64,000 nt of DNA from Acidimicrobiales bacterium. GTDB taxonomy: Bacteria; Actinomycetota; Acidimicrobiia; Acidimicrobiales; SZUA-35. Shown here in pieces: positions 25,023-34,004 of the stretch. Under the pieces are notes generated by a model that saw nothing but the letters and a program-made list of their open reading frames with translations, was not told where the DNA came from and did no database searches. Both the position numbers and the translations under genes were made by a program. Position 1 is the stretch's first letter. Each line of letters starts with the position of its first letter. Location of the stretch: positions 3,968,001-4,032,000 of the forward strand of contig JAWKIO010000005.1 of the NCBI GenBank assembly GCA_041394265.1. The letters run 5' to 3'.

Positions 25023-25828
25023 CAAGGCGTCGGCCGGTGTTCGGCGTCGCCGGTCGATGCCGACGCATAGAGCCGCTCGATCCGTTCGGCGTCCAGGCGC
25101 TCCGCCGGAAGGTCGAACGAGATGGTGCCCGACTCGATCCCGATCACACGGTCGAAGTGACGCACCGCGAGATCGGGGTCGTGCAGGGCCACCACCAACG
25201 CTCGGTGTGGCTGGTCGTTCACGAGCGAGCCCAGTAGTTCGAGGACCGTGTCGGCGCGAACCGGGTCGAGGTTGGACACCGGCTCGTCGGCAAGCACGAG
25301 GTCCGGCGACTGGTAGTGGACACGAGCGATGGTAACTCGCTGTCGTTGGCCACCCGACAGGGTCGATGTGCGGCGGTCGGCGAGGTCCTCGAGTCCGACA
25401 GCAGCCAGGGCTCGTCCGACGCCGTCGGCATCCTGATGGCGAGCAAGGGCCCACATCGTTGTTGCCGACGACTGGCTCCCCGCCCGACCGAGGAGCACGT
25501 TGCGGTGTACCGACAGCGATGGCACCAGTTCGCTGCGTTGAGCAACCATGCCAATCCGCGCCCGAGTCCGCCGGGCTGCTCGACCGGTGGCCCGTGCCAG
25601 GTCGATGTCGCCAACGAGCGCGACGCCGGCGGTCGGTCGGCGCCGCCCTCCGAGCACGTCGAGCAGCGTCGACTTCCCGGCGCCGCTCGACCCCAGCAGG
25701 GCGACACGCTGGCCCCGCTCGACGAGGAGCGAGACTCCTGACAGCGCCGTCAGCGAGGAGGTCGTGCCGAACCGGACGGCGACGTCGCTCAGCGACGCCG
25801 CCGGTCCGGTCGTCGGCGTGAGGGTCAC
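25022..25828 (-). CDS. phnC: phosphonate-type ABC transporter ATPase
   Basis: A 268-residue ATPase with Walker A LLGSSGAGKST, Q loop MVAQRSELVPSLSVHRNVL, signature LSGGQRQRV, Walker B LVLADEPVSNLDP and switch His in VVALHDPDL. The VPSLSVHRNVLLGR region is close to PhnC proteins. The GTG start at 25828 overlaps the phnD stop, and the end overlaps phnE, so the three subunits are coupled in the order D-C-E. It energises import of phosphonate, phosphite or a related anion. Confidence 0.92.
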   Translation of the reverse strand: MTLTPTTGPAASLSDVAVRFGTTSSLTALSGVSLLVERGQRVALLGSSGAGKSTLLDVLGGRRRPTAGVALVGDIDLARATGRAARRTRARIGMVAQRSELVPSLSVHRNVLLGRAGSQSSATTMWALARHQDADGVGRALAAVGLEDLADRRTSTLSGGQRQRVTIARVHYQSPDLVLADEPVSNLDPVRADTVLELLGSLVNDQPHRALVVALHDPDLAVRHFDRVIGIESGTISFDLPAERLDAERIERLYASASTGDAEHRPTP

Positions 25829-26796
25829 TGGTTGATCAAACCAGCGTCCCGCCCGACCTGTTCGATGTCGGCATAGTTCGCGTTCTCCGTGCGGATGAAC
25901 GAGCCGGCACCGAAGAGGTCGAGGATGGCCGCCTGGTCGGGGTCGCTCGCATCGAGGGCCAACAACGCCTCGACCACCGCTTCGGTGGCGCCGGTGCCGA
26001 GCCGCTCGTCGATGTCGGGGCGCGCAACCCAGTGGTAGTCGAAATACGACGGGGTGCGGAACACCTCGATGACGGCGCTCTCGTCGACCGACCCGTCTTC
26101 ACGACGCGAGTCCCACACCTGCGAATTGAGCGCACCGGTCTCGAACGTGCCGGCCTGGACCTGCTCGATCGTGGCGTCGTGCGAGCCCGAGAACCCGACC
26201 GCTCCGTCGAAGTCGGCTGCGGGATCGATGCCTGCCTGGCCGAGGAACGCCTGGGGCATGAGACGGCCGGACGTCGACGATTCCGATCCATACGTGAAGC
26301 GGGTGCCGGTCAGCGCACTGAGACCGGCCACGTCATCGAACGGTTGGATGCCCGTGGAGGTGTTGGCGATGAACACGCTCGTGAACTCGGCGTCGATGTC
26401 GCGCTGGGCCACGGCGTTGGCCCCATCGACTTCGAGTCGGGCCTGCACTCCTGTCAGTCCGCCGAACCAGACGAAGTCGAGGTCGCCGGTTCGGAACCCG
26501 GCGACGGCGCCCTGATAGTCGGTGACGGGCACGTACTCCACGGTGAGCCCGGGAACGGCGTCCTCGAGGTAGTCGGCGACGAGCCCGTAGGTTCGTGCGA
26601 GCTGTTCGGGGTCCTGATCGGGTATCGCTCCGATCTTCAGCGTGCCGTTGATGTCGGTGTCGGCCGCACCGGCGTCGCTCTCGCCACTGGCGGAGCTCGC
26701 ACTCGAGTCACTCCCGCAGCTCGCCAGCAGCAAGGCCAGCAGAGCGAGAAGTGTTACAGCTGACCACCGACCGGTGGTCCTACGAGCGGCGATCAC
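25825..26796 (-). CDS. phnD: PhnD-type substrate-binding lipoprotein
   Basis: A 323-residue lipoprotein: helix LLALLALLLASC with the lipobox Cys, a Ser-rich linker, then the PhnD/SsuA-like domain: LKIGAIPDQDPEQLARTYG, VPVTDYQGAVAGFRTGDLDFVW (split DYQGAVAGF / RTGDLDFVWFGG), and FTYGSESSTSGRLMP, the anion-binding loop. I chose GTG 26796 because GAGG lies 5 nt upstream. Upstream frames without a start belong to antisense of the peptidase gene. The ligand is phosphonate, phosphite or phosphate-like by family. Confidence 0.9.
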   Translation of the reverse strand: MIAARRTTGRWSAVTLLALLALLLASCGSDSSASSASGESDAGAADTDINGTLKIGAIPDQDPEQLARTYGLVADYLEDAVPGLTVEYVPVTDYQGAVAGFRTGDLDFVWFGGLTGVQARLEVDGANAVAQRDIDAEFTSVFIANTSTGIQPFDDVAGLSALTGTRFTYGSESSTSGRLMPQAFLGQAGIDPAADFDGAVGFSGSHDATIEQVQAGTFETGALNSQVWDSRREDGSVDESAVIEVFRTPSYFDYHWVARPDIDERLGTGATEAVVEALLALDASDPDQAAILDLFGAGSFIRTENANYADIEQVGRDAGLINQ

Positions 26797-26832
26797 CGCG
26801 TCCTCGTTTGCAGGTTCATGGGTTCCTTTCGT

Positions 26833-26854
26833 TTCGGTTCGGTTTTGAACCGAA
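26833..26854 (-). promoter_or_regulatory. inverted repeat in the phnD 5' region
   Basis: A perfect 8-bp dyad TTCGGTTC (26833-26840)/GAACCGAA (26847-26854) with a 6-nt centre, 37 bp upstream of the phnD start. It could be an operator or an mRNA hairpin. No actinobacterial PHO box could be recognised. Confidence 0.4.
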
Positions 26855-26934
26855 GGCCAGACTCTAGGACCTGCGGCGTGCGATGTCCCCCATCGGCGCA
26901 GGCGCTGACCAGCCGGGCGTGGAAGACTCGCCCC

Positions 26935-28305
26935 ATGCCCGACATGCGACGCTCCGATCAGCTCCTTGACCGCACGGTCGACCTCCTCCAACACATGATC
27001 CGCAATGCGTGCGTGAACAACGGCCACGCCGAGTCGGGTCAGGAGATCCGAAACGCCGAGCTCCTCGAGGCGTACCTCACCGGCGGCGCCGGAGCGTCTC
27101 GCATCGACTTCGAACACTTCGAGCCGACACCCGGGCGTTCTTCGTTCGTCGCTCGGTTGAAGGGCTCCGACCCCAACGCCAAGAGCCTGTGTCTGATGGG
27201 CCACACCGACGTCGTCCCGGTCAACCCCGACGGCTGGAGTCGTGATCCGTTCGGCGGCGAGCTCATCGACGGCGAAGTATGGGGGAGGGGAGCGGTCGAC
27301 ATGCTGAACCTCACGTCGTCGATGGCGGTCGCCTTCCGAGAGCTCGCCGACTCGGGCTTCAAGCCGAAGGGCGACCTGCTCTACTTCGCCGTCGCCGACG
27401 AAGAATCGGGTAGCGCCCACGGCGCCCGCTGGGTGGCCGACCACCATCCCGAGTCGATTCGTTGCGACTACGTCCTCACCGAGAACGGTGGACTCCATGG
27501 CGGCGTCGGCAGCGACCAGACGGTCGGGCTCACGGTGGGGGAGAAGGGAGTGGCGTGGCGACGGCTCCGCATCGACGGTGTTCCCGGCCATGGCTCGATG
27601 CCGTTCCGCAAGGACAACGCACTGGTGACCGCGGCGGCGGTCATCCAACGGATCGCTGATTACCGACCGCCGGCCCGTTTCCACGAACTGTGGCGGGAAC
27701 GGGTCGACACCCTGCCGGTGCCCGACGAGGTGCGGGCCACGATGCTCGATCCCGATGCCCTCGACGATCTCCTGGCGGCGATGCCCGACGCCGGCAGCGC
27801 CAGCTTTCTCCACTCGTGTGTGCACACCACGTTCTCGACCAACGTGCTCGACGGCGGTCCCGACATGAAGACCAACGTCATCCCCGATGCCATCGAGCTC
27901 CAGGTCGACATTCGTACGCTTCCCGGTGAGACACCCGACGAAGTCCAGCACCATCTCGACACCGCGCTCGGCGATCTCGCCGACAAGGTGCACGTCGAGG
28001 TGCTCATGAACGACATGGCATCGATGAGCCGTATCGACACACCTCTGTGGAACAGCGTGCAGAAGGCGGTCAACAAGCCGTTTCCGTCGGCTCGGCTCAG
28101 CCCGTCGCTGTCGGTCGGCTTCACCGACGCTCGTGTGTTCCGCGACCTCGGCGCGATTGCCTACGGTGCGGGCCTCATGAGTCCCGACCTGAGTGCGGGT
28201 GACTTCTCGAAGCGGTTCCACGGCAACGACGAACGGGTCGACGTCGAGTCGCTCCGGCTCACCACCGAGCTGTGGCTCGATGTCGTTGGCGACCTAATGG
28301 CGTAG
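26935..28305 (+). CDS. M20 family metallopeptidase
   Basis: A 456-residue di-zinc peptidase/deacylase. LCLMGHTDVVPVN (metal His and catalytic Asp), WGRGAVDMLN (bridging Asp), ADEESGSAHG (general-base Glu and metal Glu) and a C-terminal FSKRFHGNDERVDVES with the last His. The GEKGVAWRRLRIDGVPGHGS block starts the dimerisation lid. This ArgE/DapE/carboxypeptidase-like group cleaves small peptides or N-acyl amino acids; the substrate is unknown. ATG 26935 was chosen; ATG 26944 is possible. It is divergent from phnD. Confidence 0.9.
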   Translation: MPDMRRSDQLLDRTVDLLQHMIRNACVNNGHAESGQEIRNAELLEAYLTGGAGASRIDFEHFEPTPGRSSFVARLKGSDPNAKSLCLMGHTDVVPVNPDGWSRDPFGGELIDGEVWGRGAVDMLNLTSSMAVAFRELADSGFKPKGDLLYFAVADEESGSAHGARWVADHHPESIRCDYVLTENGGLHGGVGSDQTVGLTVGEKGVAWRRLRIDGVPGHGSMPFRKDNALVTAAAVIQRIADYRPPARFHELWRERVDTLPVPDEVRATMLDPDALDDLLAAMPDAGSASFLHSCVHTTFSTNVLDGGPDMKTNVIPDAIELQVDIRTLPGETPDEVQHHLDTALGDLADKVHVEVLMNDMASMSRIDTPLWNSVQKAVNKPFPSARLSPSLSVGFTDARVFRDLGAIAYGAGLMSPDLSAGDFSKRFHGNDERVDVESLRLTTELWLDVVGDLMA

Positions 28306-28341
28306 CCGGCACTACCGCCGGGTGCCCGTGCGAAGTGGGGA

Positions 28342-28842
28342 TCAGGGTGCGGCGATCTCGGTGACCGACACCGTGTCGAGGCCGAAGCGCTGCACGGCGG
28401 CATCCCAGTCGATCGCCTTGGTGGTGACCGCGTCGGCCTCGGTCAACCGGTCGACCGGCACCGCCCACATCAACTCGAACTCGATGCCGTCGGGGTCCTT
28501 GCAGTACAGGCTCTTCGACACACCGTGGTCACTCTCGCCCGCGAGCGAACCCGCCTCGAGCAGTCGGGCCCGCAGCTCGAGCAGCTCGCGCAGGGTCGGG
28601 ACCTCCCACGCCAGGTGGTACAGCCCGACCGACGCCCGGCCTGCCGTGCTCGGCCCCGCGCCGGCACCGATCGAGAAGAACGCGATGTCGTGATCGTTCG
28701 GTGAGTCCGGGGCCACCCGCATGAAGACGCCGCCGGGAAACGCGTTGGCGACTTCGAAGCCGAGGAGCTCGGAGTAGAACGCGGCGGTGGCTTCGGCGTC
28801 GCGAACGTAGAGCACGGCGTGGTTGAGACGAGAGATGGCCAT
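28342..28842 (-). CDS. VOC family (glyoxalase/dioxygenase-like) protein
   Basis: A 166-residue protein with two beta-alpha-beta-beta-beta modules: LNHAVLYVRDAEATAAFY (metal His 7) and GLYHLAWEVPTLREL, with YCKDPDGIEFELMW carrying the last metal Glu. The family includes glyoxalases, extradiol dioxygenases and resistance proteins. It starts 22 bp after the M3 peptidase stop on the same strand, so it is probably in that operon. Confidence 0.88.
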   Translation of the reverse strand: MAISRLNHAVLYVRDAEATAAFYSELLGFEVANAFPGGVFMRVAPDSPNDHDIAFFSIGAGAGPSTAGRASVGLYHLAWEVPTLRELLELRARLLEAGSLAGESDHGVSKSLYCKDPDGIEFELMWAVPVDRLTEADAVTTKAIDWDAAVQRFGLDTVSVTEIAAP

Positions 28843-28864
28843 GCGTGCAACAACCCCGACCGGG

Positions 28865-30724
28865 TCAGGCCTGTTCCGTCAGCGACGAAAAGTCGTCGAT
28901 GCGGGACCGCACCACGTCGAGACTCGACTCCCAGAACGCCCGGTCCTCGACGTCGATGCCGAAGCGAGTGGCGAGCTCGTTGGCCGGTGCCAGACCGGTG
29001 GACGACAGCAGGTCGTCGTAGCCGGTGCGGAATCGGTCGGGGTCGTCGCGGTAGCGGGCGTACAACCCGAGTCCGAAGAGGAAGCCAAAGGCGTAGGGCC
29101 AGTTGTAGAACAGCGAGCCGTAGTAGTGGGGCTTGGCGGCCCACATCCACGGATGGCGCTGATCGGCGTCGAGCCCGTCGCCATACGTTGCCTCTTGTGC
29201 TGCTGCCATCAGATCGCACAAGCCGCTGATCGAGATGGTCGAGTTGGCACGGGCCTCGAAGACCGACGACTCGAACAGGAACCGAGAGTGGATGTCGACG
29301 ATCACCTGCGTCGAGCTCTGCAAGTCGACGTCGAGCAGGTTGAGGCGTTGGGCGGCGTCGGTGGTGGTGGCCAAGCCGTGCTCGATGAGGATGGTCTCGC
29401 AGAAGATCGACGCCGTTTCGGCCAACGACGACGGGGTGCCCCGTTGGATCGGCGTGCGTTCGGTCATCGTGGTGTTGTGGTAGGCGTGGCCGAGTTCGTG
29501 AGCGAGCGTGAACACCTCGGGCATCGAGGCGTTGAAGTTCAGCAAAACCCGCGAGTCGCCGTCGCCCATCGGCATGCAGAACGCTCCGCCCTGCTTCCCG
29601 GCTCGAGGTCCGGCGTCGATCCACGCGTTCTCGAAGGCCCGTCGGGCCAAGCCCTGCAGTTGCGGCGAGTATGACGAGAACGCCTCGGCGACCGTCGACT
29701 GGGCCTCGTCCCACGCCACCGTGCGAGTGGCGCCGACGGGAGCGAACAGGCTCCAGAACGGCAGTCCCTTCCCGGTGCCCTCGTCGTCCAGCAGTTGGGC
29801 CTTGGACTTCAGGTAGCGACGAAAATCGGGGAACGAGTCGACCATGGCCGATTGCATGGCATCGAGCGTCTTGCGGCTCACGGCCTGACCGAACAGCTGG
29901 GCATCGAGAATCGTCGGCCAACCACGGCGTCGTGCCAGCTTTTGCTGCTCGCCCTTGATCGCGTTCAGCGCGGCGGCGATCGGGATGGCGTTGGTCTCCC
30001 ACGCACCGAGTTCGGCGTCGTAGGCCGCCTTGCGGACCGCCGGGTCGCCCTCCATTGCGAGGCCGCGGATGGCGAAGATCGGCATCGACTCGGTGCCGGT
30101 CGGGAGGGCGACATCGGCGGTGATCGACGAACTCACATCGGCGTACAGCTGGCTCCAGGCTGACGATCCGGTGAGCGACATGATCGACGCCAGCTGCTCC
30201 TCGCCCTCGGGCATCTGCCGCTCGGCCCGGCGAGCCGCCTTGCGCACCGGCCACTCGTGGGACCGGGCCTCGGTGCTCCCATTGATCAGGGCGTCGGCAC
30301 CGAGCGCAGCCAGCCATGCGTCGAAGCGTGTGTAGAGGTCGGAGAGTGTCGACGACAGCTCCATGAGGCGCGACATGGTCGACTGGGCAACGGCGTCGGT
30401 GGTGTCGGTCGAGACGAAGGCGTAGGTGTAGGCATCGAGCAGATCGAGTTCGGCGGTGACTCGGTTGAGCTCGCCGATCGCCTCGTCGAAGGCCGCAACC
30501 GCCGCCGGGTCGGGGTTCGTGGCGTCGAGCGCCTTGTCGCCGCCGCGTACGTCGTGACGGTCGAACACTGCGGTCAGCCGTTGGATCGACGCCCCGACCT
30601 GTTCCTCGGCAGTGGTGAATTCGCGGCTCTCCAACCCCGGGAAGTAGGTGGTGACGTCCCACCGGGGAAGGTCGGCAGTGGTCGGGCTGGAGGCGGTCGC
30701 GCTGGTGTGGGACGGCTCGATCAT
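28865..30724 (-). CDS. pepF: M3 family oligoendopeptidase F-like
   Basis: A 619-residue cytoplasmic metallopeptidase. TLAHELGHAYHNT holds the HEXXH zinc site; the third ligand Glu is about 25 residues on, in SLAETASIFCET. The N-terminal ATTLPRWD-like start (DLPRWDVTTYFPGLES) is typical of PepF/M3B. I chose ATG 30724 because a TACGCT box lies 6 nt upstream on the minus strand (leaderless) and the family start fits. It degrades oligopeptides. A 730-codon alternative frame over the same bases is an artefact. Confidence 0.92.
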   Translation of the reverse strand: MIEPSHTSATASSPTTADLPRWDVTTYFPGLESREFTTAEEQVGASIQRLTAVFDRHDVRGGDKALDATNPDPAAVAAFDEAIGELNRVTAELDLLDAYTYAFVSTDTTDAVAQSTMSRLMELSSTLSDLYTRFDAWLAALGADALINGSTEARSHEWPVRKAARRAERQMPEGEEQLASIMSLTGSSAWSQLYADVSSSITADVALPTGTESMPIFAIRGLAMEGDPAVRKAAYDAELGAWETNAIPIAAALNAIKGEQQKLARRRGWPTILDAQLFGQAVSRKTLDAMQSAMVDSFPDFRRYLKSKAQLLDDEGTGKGLPFWSLFAPVGATRTVAWDEAQSTVAEAFSSYSPQLQGLARRAFENAWIDAGPRAGKQGGAFCMPMGDGDSRVLLNFNASMPEVFTLAHELGHAYHNTTMTERTPIQRGTPSSLAETASIFCETILIEHGLATTTDAAQRLNLLDVDLQSSTQVIVDIHSRFLFESSVFEARANSTISISGLCDLMAAAQEATYGDGLDADQRHPWMWAAKPHYYGSLFYNWPYAFGFLFGLGLYARYRDDPDRFRTGYDDLLSSTGLAPANELATRFGIDVEDRAFWESSLDVVRSRIDDFSSLTEQA

Positions 30725-30774
30725 GGGGTCAGCGTAAACGGGTGTGGCCTGGGCGGGTGGCATAGAGTGACCGG

Positions 30775-31845
30775 GTGATCGGAAGACCTCGCCCCAACAT
30801 CGCAGCCCTTCCCGCCTATCGGCCCGGCAAGGGCGCCGCTCAGGCCGAGGCCGAGCACGGCATCGTCAACGCCATCAAGCTGGCGTCCAACGAGACCCCG
30901 TGGGGTCCGGTCCCCTCCGTCGTGGCTGCCGTGCAGGCAGCGGCCACCACCACGAACCGCTACGCCGACCACCGCGCCAGCGAGCTGCGGGCCGCCCTGG
31001 CTGGCTGGGTCGGGCTCGACGTCGAGCGGGTCACCGTCGGCTGCGGCTCGGTCGGGCTGCTGCAACAGCTGCTGCTCACCTATGTCGACCCCGGCGACGA
31101 AGTTCTCTACCCGTGGCGCTCGTTCGAGGTGTACCCCGTCTACACCGCACTGGTCGGCGGCGTGGCCGTCACGACCCCGCTCCGCGACGCTACGTTCGAC
31201 CTCGAGGCCGTGGTAGCCGCCGTGACCGAGCGCACCAAGCTCATCATCCTCGCCAACCCCAACAATCCCACGGGCACGGCGCTCCCGATGAGCGACATCG
31301 CCGCGCTGCTCGACCGGGTCGATCCGAGCATCATCGTCGTGCTCGACGAGGCCTATCGCGAGTTCATGTCCGACGAGCTCGGCAACCCCGTGCCCGATCT
31401 CATCGACCGCTACGACAACCTGTGCGTGCTGCGGACCTTCTCGAAGGCGCAGGGGCTCGCGGCCCTTCGAGTCGGCTATGCCATGGGCCATCCCGAGGTG
31501 ATCGAGTCGATCGACAAGACGCTCTTCCCCTTCGCCGTCAATGGCCTGGCACAGGTGGCCGCCATGGCGTCGATCGAGGCCCACGACGAGGTGATGGAAC
31601 GAGTCAGTCGGATCATCGCCGAGCGTGATCGTGTGGTTGCCGCGCTGCAAGACGCCGGTTGGCAGATTCCCAAGCCCGAGGCGAACTTCGTCTATCTCGA
31701 TCTCGGATCGCGCACCGACGAGGTCTACCTCGACCTCGAACGGTCCGGCGTCGTGACTCGCCCCTTCAGCGGCGAGGGGATCCGGGTCACCATCTCGACA
31801 CCGGAAGAGAACGACCGCTTCCTCGCTGCGCTGCTCGGTCGCTGA
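30775..31845 (+). CDS. HisC-like class I/II aminotransferase
   Basis: A 356-residue PLP enzyme. KLASNETPWGP is the histidinol-phosphate aminotransferase opening, ILANPNNPTGTALP the cofactor Asn region, LDEAYREF the Asp, and RTFSKAQGLAALRVGYA the Schiff-base Lys with phosphate-binding Arg. Actinobacteria often have a second copy of this kind acting on aromatic amino acids (Pat). With no his genes nearby it is more likely Pat than HisC, though that is inference. GTG 30775 follows TAGAGT (30763-30768) by 6 nt, a leaderless start. Confidence 0.88.
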   Translation: MIGRPRPNIAALPAYRPGKGAAQAEAEHGIVNAIKLASNETPWGPVPSVVAAVQAAATTTNRYADHRASELRAALAGWVGLDVERVTVGCGSVGLLQQLLLTYVDPGDEVLYPWRSFEVYPVYTALVGGVAVTTPLRDATFDLEAVVAAVTERTKLIILANPNNPTGTALPMSDIAALLDRVDPSIIVVLDEAYREFMSDELGNPVPDLIDRYDNLCVLRTFSKAQGLAALRVGYAMGHPEVIESIDKTLFPFAVNGLAQVAAMASIEAHDEVMERVSRIIAERDRVVAALQDAGWQIPKPEANFVYLDLGSRTDEVYLDLERSGVVTRPFSGEGIRVTISTPEENDRFLAALLGR

Positions 31846-31887
31846 ACCTCACTCGTCGGCGGTCGGCCGGCGAGGGATCTCCGGGGG

Positions 31888-32304
31888 TCAGCCGAGCAGG
31901 CCGGGCTCGAGGTCGTGCAATCGCTTGATCGCGGCGATGAGGATCTTCTGCGACAGCTTCGGGTTCGCATCGAGCAGGGCGACGAACTCTCGGCGGTCGA
32001 GCACCTCGGCGACGATGTCGGTCTCGGCCACCACGGTGGCGCTGCGACGAAGGCCGGCGACCACGGCGACCTCGCCGAGCACTTCGCCGGGCCCGACGGT
32101 CGCGATCACTCGGCCGTTGTGACGAACCGACGCGATGCCTTCGAGGATGATGAACGCCTCGCGCCCCGGGGTTCCCTCGGTGATGAACTCGCGACCGGCT
32201 CGGATGTCGATCGGGGTCATCAGCCGCTCGATCTGGCGGAGCTCGGTCTTGGACAGCTCGGACAGCAGATCGATGCGGGCGAGCGTTGCGCTGGCGTTGG
32301 TCAT
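31888..32304 (-). CDS. cyclic nucleotide-binding domain protein
   Basis: A 138-residue stand-alone cNMP domain. FITEGTPGREAFIILEGIASV and GEVLGEVAVVAGLRRSATVVA are the Crp-like beta-roll and phosphate-binding cassette, with Glu and Arg in place for cAMP. There is no helix-turn-helix and no catalytic domain, so it must act as a sensor through a partner. It is transcribed away from the FMN oxidase gene and has GGAG before its ATG. Confidence 0.88.
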   Translation of the reverse strand: MTNASATLARIDLLSELSKTELRQIERLMTPIDIRAGREFITEGTPGREAFIILEGIASVRHNGRVIATVGPGEVLGEVAVVAGLRRSATVVAETDIVAEVLDRREFVALLDANPKLSQKILIAAIKRLHDLEPGLLG

Positions 32305-32408
32305 GTCGGCTCCACGATCGATGGGCGGAATCGGAAGGCGCGCCCCTACTGCACTATCGGCATGCGAAACGAGACGATGAGGGTCGCACCCAGGGCTACG
32401 GTGCGGAC

Positions 32409-33632
32409 ATGGGCATGATCAACACCTTCCGCTCGGTCGTTCGGTTCAAGCAGATCGAAACCGACCCGATCGAGCGCCGATTGTCGGGCTGCGCCGACAT
32501 CAGTGACCTGCGGCGAATCGCCAAGCGACGCCTGCCCGGTGGAGTCTTCGACTACATCGACGGCGGCGCCGAGGACGAGCTGGCGCTGCGGCGCAACTCT
32601 TCAGCGTTCGGTGATCTCGAGTTCGTGCCCCGAGTGCTGCGTGACGTCTCGGTGATCGACACCACGACCACGCTGTTCGGTCGACCGCTGCCGTACCCGC
32701 TCGTGCTGTCGCCGACGGGGTTCACCCGCATCGCCCACTCCCAGGGCGAACTCTCCGTTGCCCGCTCGGCCGCACGACGGGGACTTCCCTACAGCCTGTC
32801 GACCATGGGGACCCGCTCGATCGAGGAGGTGGCGCGGGTCAGCGACGGACCGAAGTGGTTCCAGGTGTACACGTGGAAGGACCGTGGCCTGGTCAAGGAC
32901 CTGGTCGACCGGGCCGCAGCAGCCGACTATGAGGCGCTGATCCTCACCGTCGACACCGCCGTGCTCGGGCGGCGCGAGCGCGACGTGCGTCGCGGCTACA
33001 CGCTGCCGCCAAAGATCGGCCTCGACACCCTGGTCGACGGTGCGATCCATCCCGGTTGGTCGCTCGACTTCCTCCGCAACGATCCGATCACGTTTGCCAA
33101 CGTGGCGAGCAACAACGACGCGAGCGACGGGTCGAGCGCAGTGAACCTGTCGGAATACATCAACGCCCAGTTCGATCAGGCGCTGTCGTGGAACGACGTC
33201 GAGTGGCTCCAGTCGATCTGGGACGGCCCCATCGTGTTGAAGGGCGTGCAGAGCGTCGCCGATGCCACCATCGCCGCCGATCTCGGCGTCGCCGCCGTGG
33301 CCTTGTCGAACCATGGTGGTCGCCAGCTCGACAGCGCACCAGCACCGATCGACCTGGTCGGTCCCGTCGCCCAGGCGGTCGGCGGGCGGATCGAGATCCT
33401 GGCCGACGGAGGTGTCCGGCGTGGCAGCGACATCGTCAAGGCGGTCGCCCTTGGTGCCACCGCCGCAATGATCGGTCGCCCGTACCTCTACGGGTTGGGC
33501 GCTGCGGGGGAGCGAGGCGTCGACTTCGTGCTCGACTTCTTCGAGGCCGGCATGCGCCAGACCATGGCGCTCATCGGTGCCACCGATGTGGCGTCGCTCA
33601 CTCCGGAGCTGGTGGCGTACCGTCGGCGATGA
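32409..33632 (+). CDS. FMN-dependent alpha-hydroxy-acid oxidase/dehydrogenase
   Basis: A 407-residue TIM-barrel flavoenzyme of the LldD/glycolate oxidase family. RLPGGVFDYIDGGAEDE opens the barrel, PYPLVLSPTGFTRIAH follows, LILTVDTAVLGRRERD contains the FMN region, LSNHGGRQLDSAPAP the catalytic His and Arg, and LADGGVRRGSDIVKA/GRPYLYGL the FMN phosphate site. It oxidises L-lactate or a similar hydroxy acid. TACGGT (32397-32402) is 6 nt before ATG 32409. The 3' end overlaps the convergent Xre gene by 35 bp. Confidence 0.9.
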   Translation: MGMINTFRSVVRFKQIETDPIERRLSGCADISDLRRIAKRRLPGGVFDYIDGGAEDELALRRNSSAFGDLEFVPRVLRDVSVIDTTTTLFGRPLPYPLVLSPTGFTRIAHSQGELSVARSAARRGLPYSLSTMGTRSIEEVARVSDGPKWFQVYTWKDRGLVKDLVDRAAAADYEALILTVDTAVLGRRERDVRRGYTLPPKIGLDTLVDGAIHPGWSLDFLRNDPITFANVASNNDASDGSSAVNLSEYINAQFDQALSWNDVEWLQSIWDGPIVLKGVQSVADATIAADLGVAAVALSNHGGRQLDSAPAPIDLVGPVAQAVGGRIEILADGGVRRGSDIVKAVALGATAAMIGRPYLYGLGAAGERGVDFVLDFFEAGMRQTMALIGATDVASLTPELVAYRRR

Positions 33633-33990
33633 GCGACCGATAGACCGCGAGCAGCGCGTCTTTCTGGTCGTCGGTGAGATGGGCATCGGCCCGGATCGCA
33701 GACTCGGTGGTCTGCTGGGTGTCGGGTCGCGGATCGGGATCGATCAGACCGGCGTACGCCATCATGTTCTCGGCGCTGATGTCGAGCGCGCCGGCGATGG
33801 CCCGCAAAACGCGGACCGACGGGGCGTGGAGGCCCCGTTCGATCTGGCTCACGTAGGGATCGGACAGATTCGTGAGCTTTGCCAGTTCACGCTGCGACAA
33901 CTGAGCCAGTCGGCGTTGGGTTCGGATGAACTCGCCGAGCTGGCTCCGTTGCGCCTCGCGATCACCAGAGGATGCATTGCCGGCTCCCAT
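33598..33990 (-). CDS. Xre-family regulator paired with the HBHA-like gene
   Basis: A 130-residue protein with one Xre domain at about residues 18-75: LGEFIRTQRRLAQLSQREL, then NLSDPYVSQIERGLHAPSV. The rest is acidic. It lies 14 bp downstream of the HBHA-like gene on the same strand. In mycobacteria hbhA (Rv0475) is likewise adjacent to an Xre regulator gene (Rv0474), so the pairing is conserved although the order is reversed here. The palindromes at 34555-34596 are its likely targets. Confidence 0.88.
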   Translation of the reverse strand: MGAGNASSGDREAQRSQLGEFIRTQRRLAQLSQRELAKLTNLSDPYVSQIERGLHAPSVRVLRAIAGALDISAENMMAYAGLIDPDPRPDTQQTTESAIRADAHLTDDQKDALLAVYRSLIADGTPPAPE

Positions 33991-34004
33991 GGTGACCTGC
34001 GACC

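Noticed and set aside
25825..28221. Very long N-terminal extension of the PhnD gene
   Set aside because: The added 475 codons lie antisense to the M20 peptidase. A GTG with GAGG directly before the lipoprotein signal explains the start.
28470..30662. A 730-codon open frame on the minus strand over the M3 peptidase region
   Set aside because: It is the other-frame reading of pepF. The peptidase frame has the HELGH site and family start, while this one is Arg-rich without motifs.
30775..31845. hisC of a histidine operon
   Set aside because: No other his gene is adjacent; a second aromatic aminotransferase is at least as likely, so no symbol was given.
32409..33632. Mycofactocin enzyme MftD
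   Set aside because: The fold is right, but no mycofactocin precursor, radical SAM or partner genes are present.
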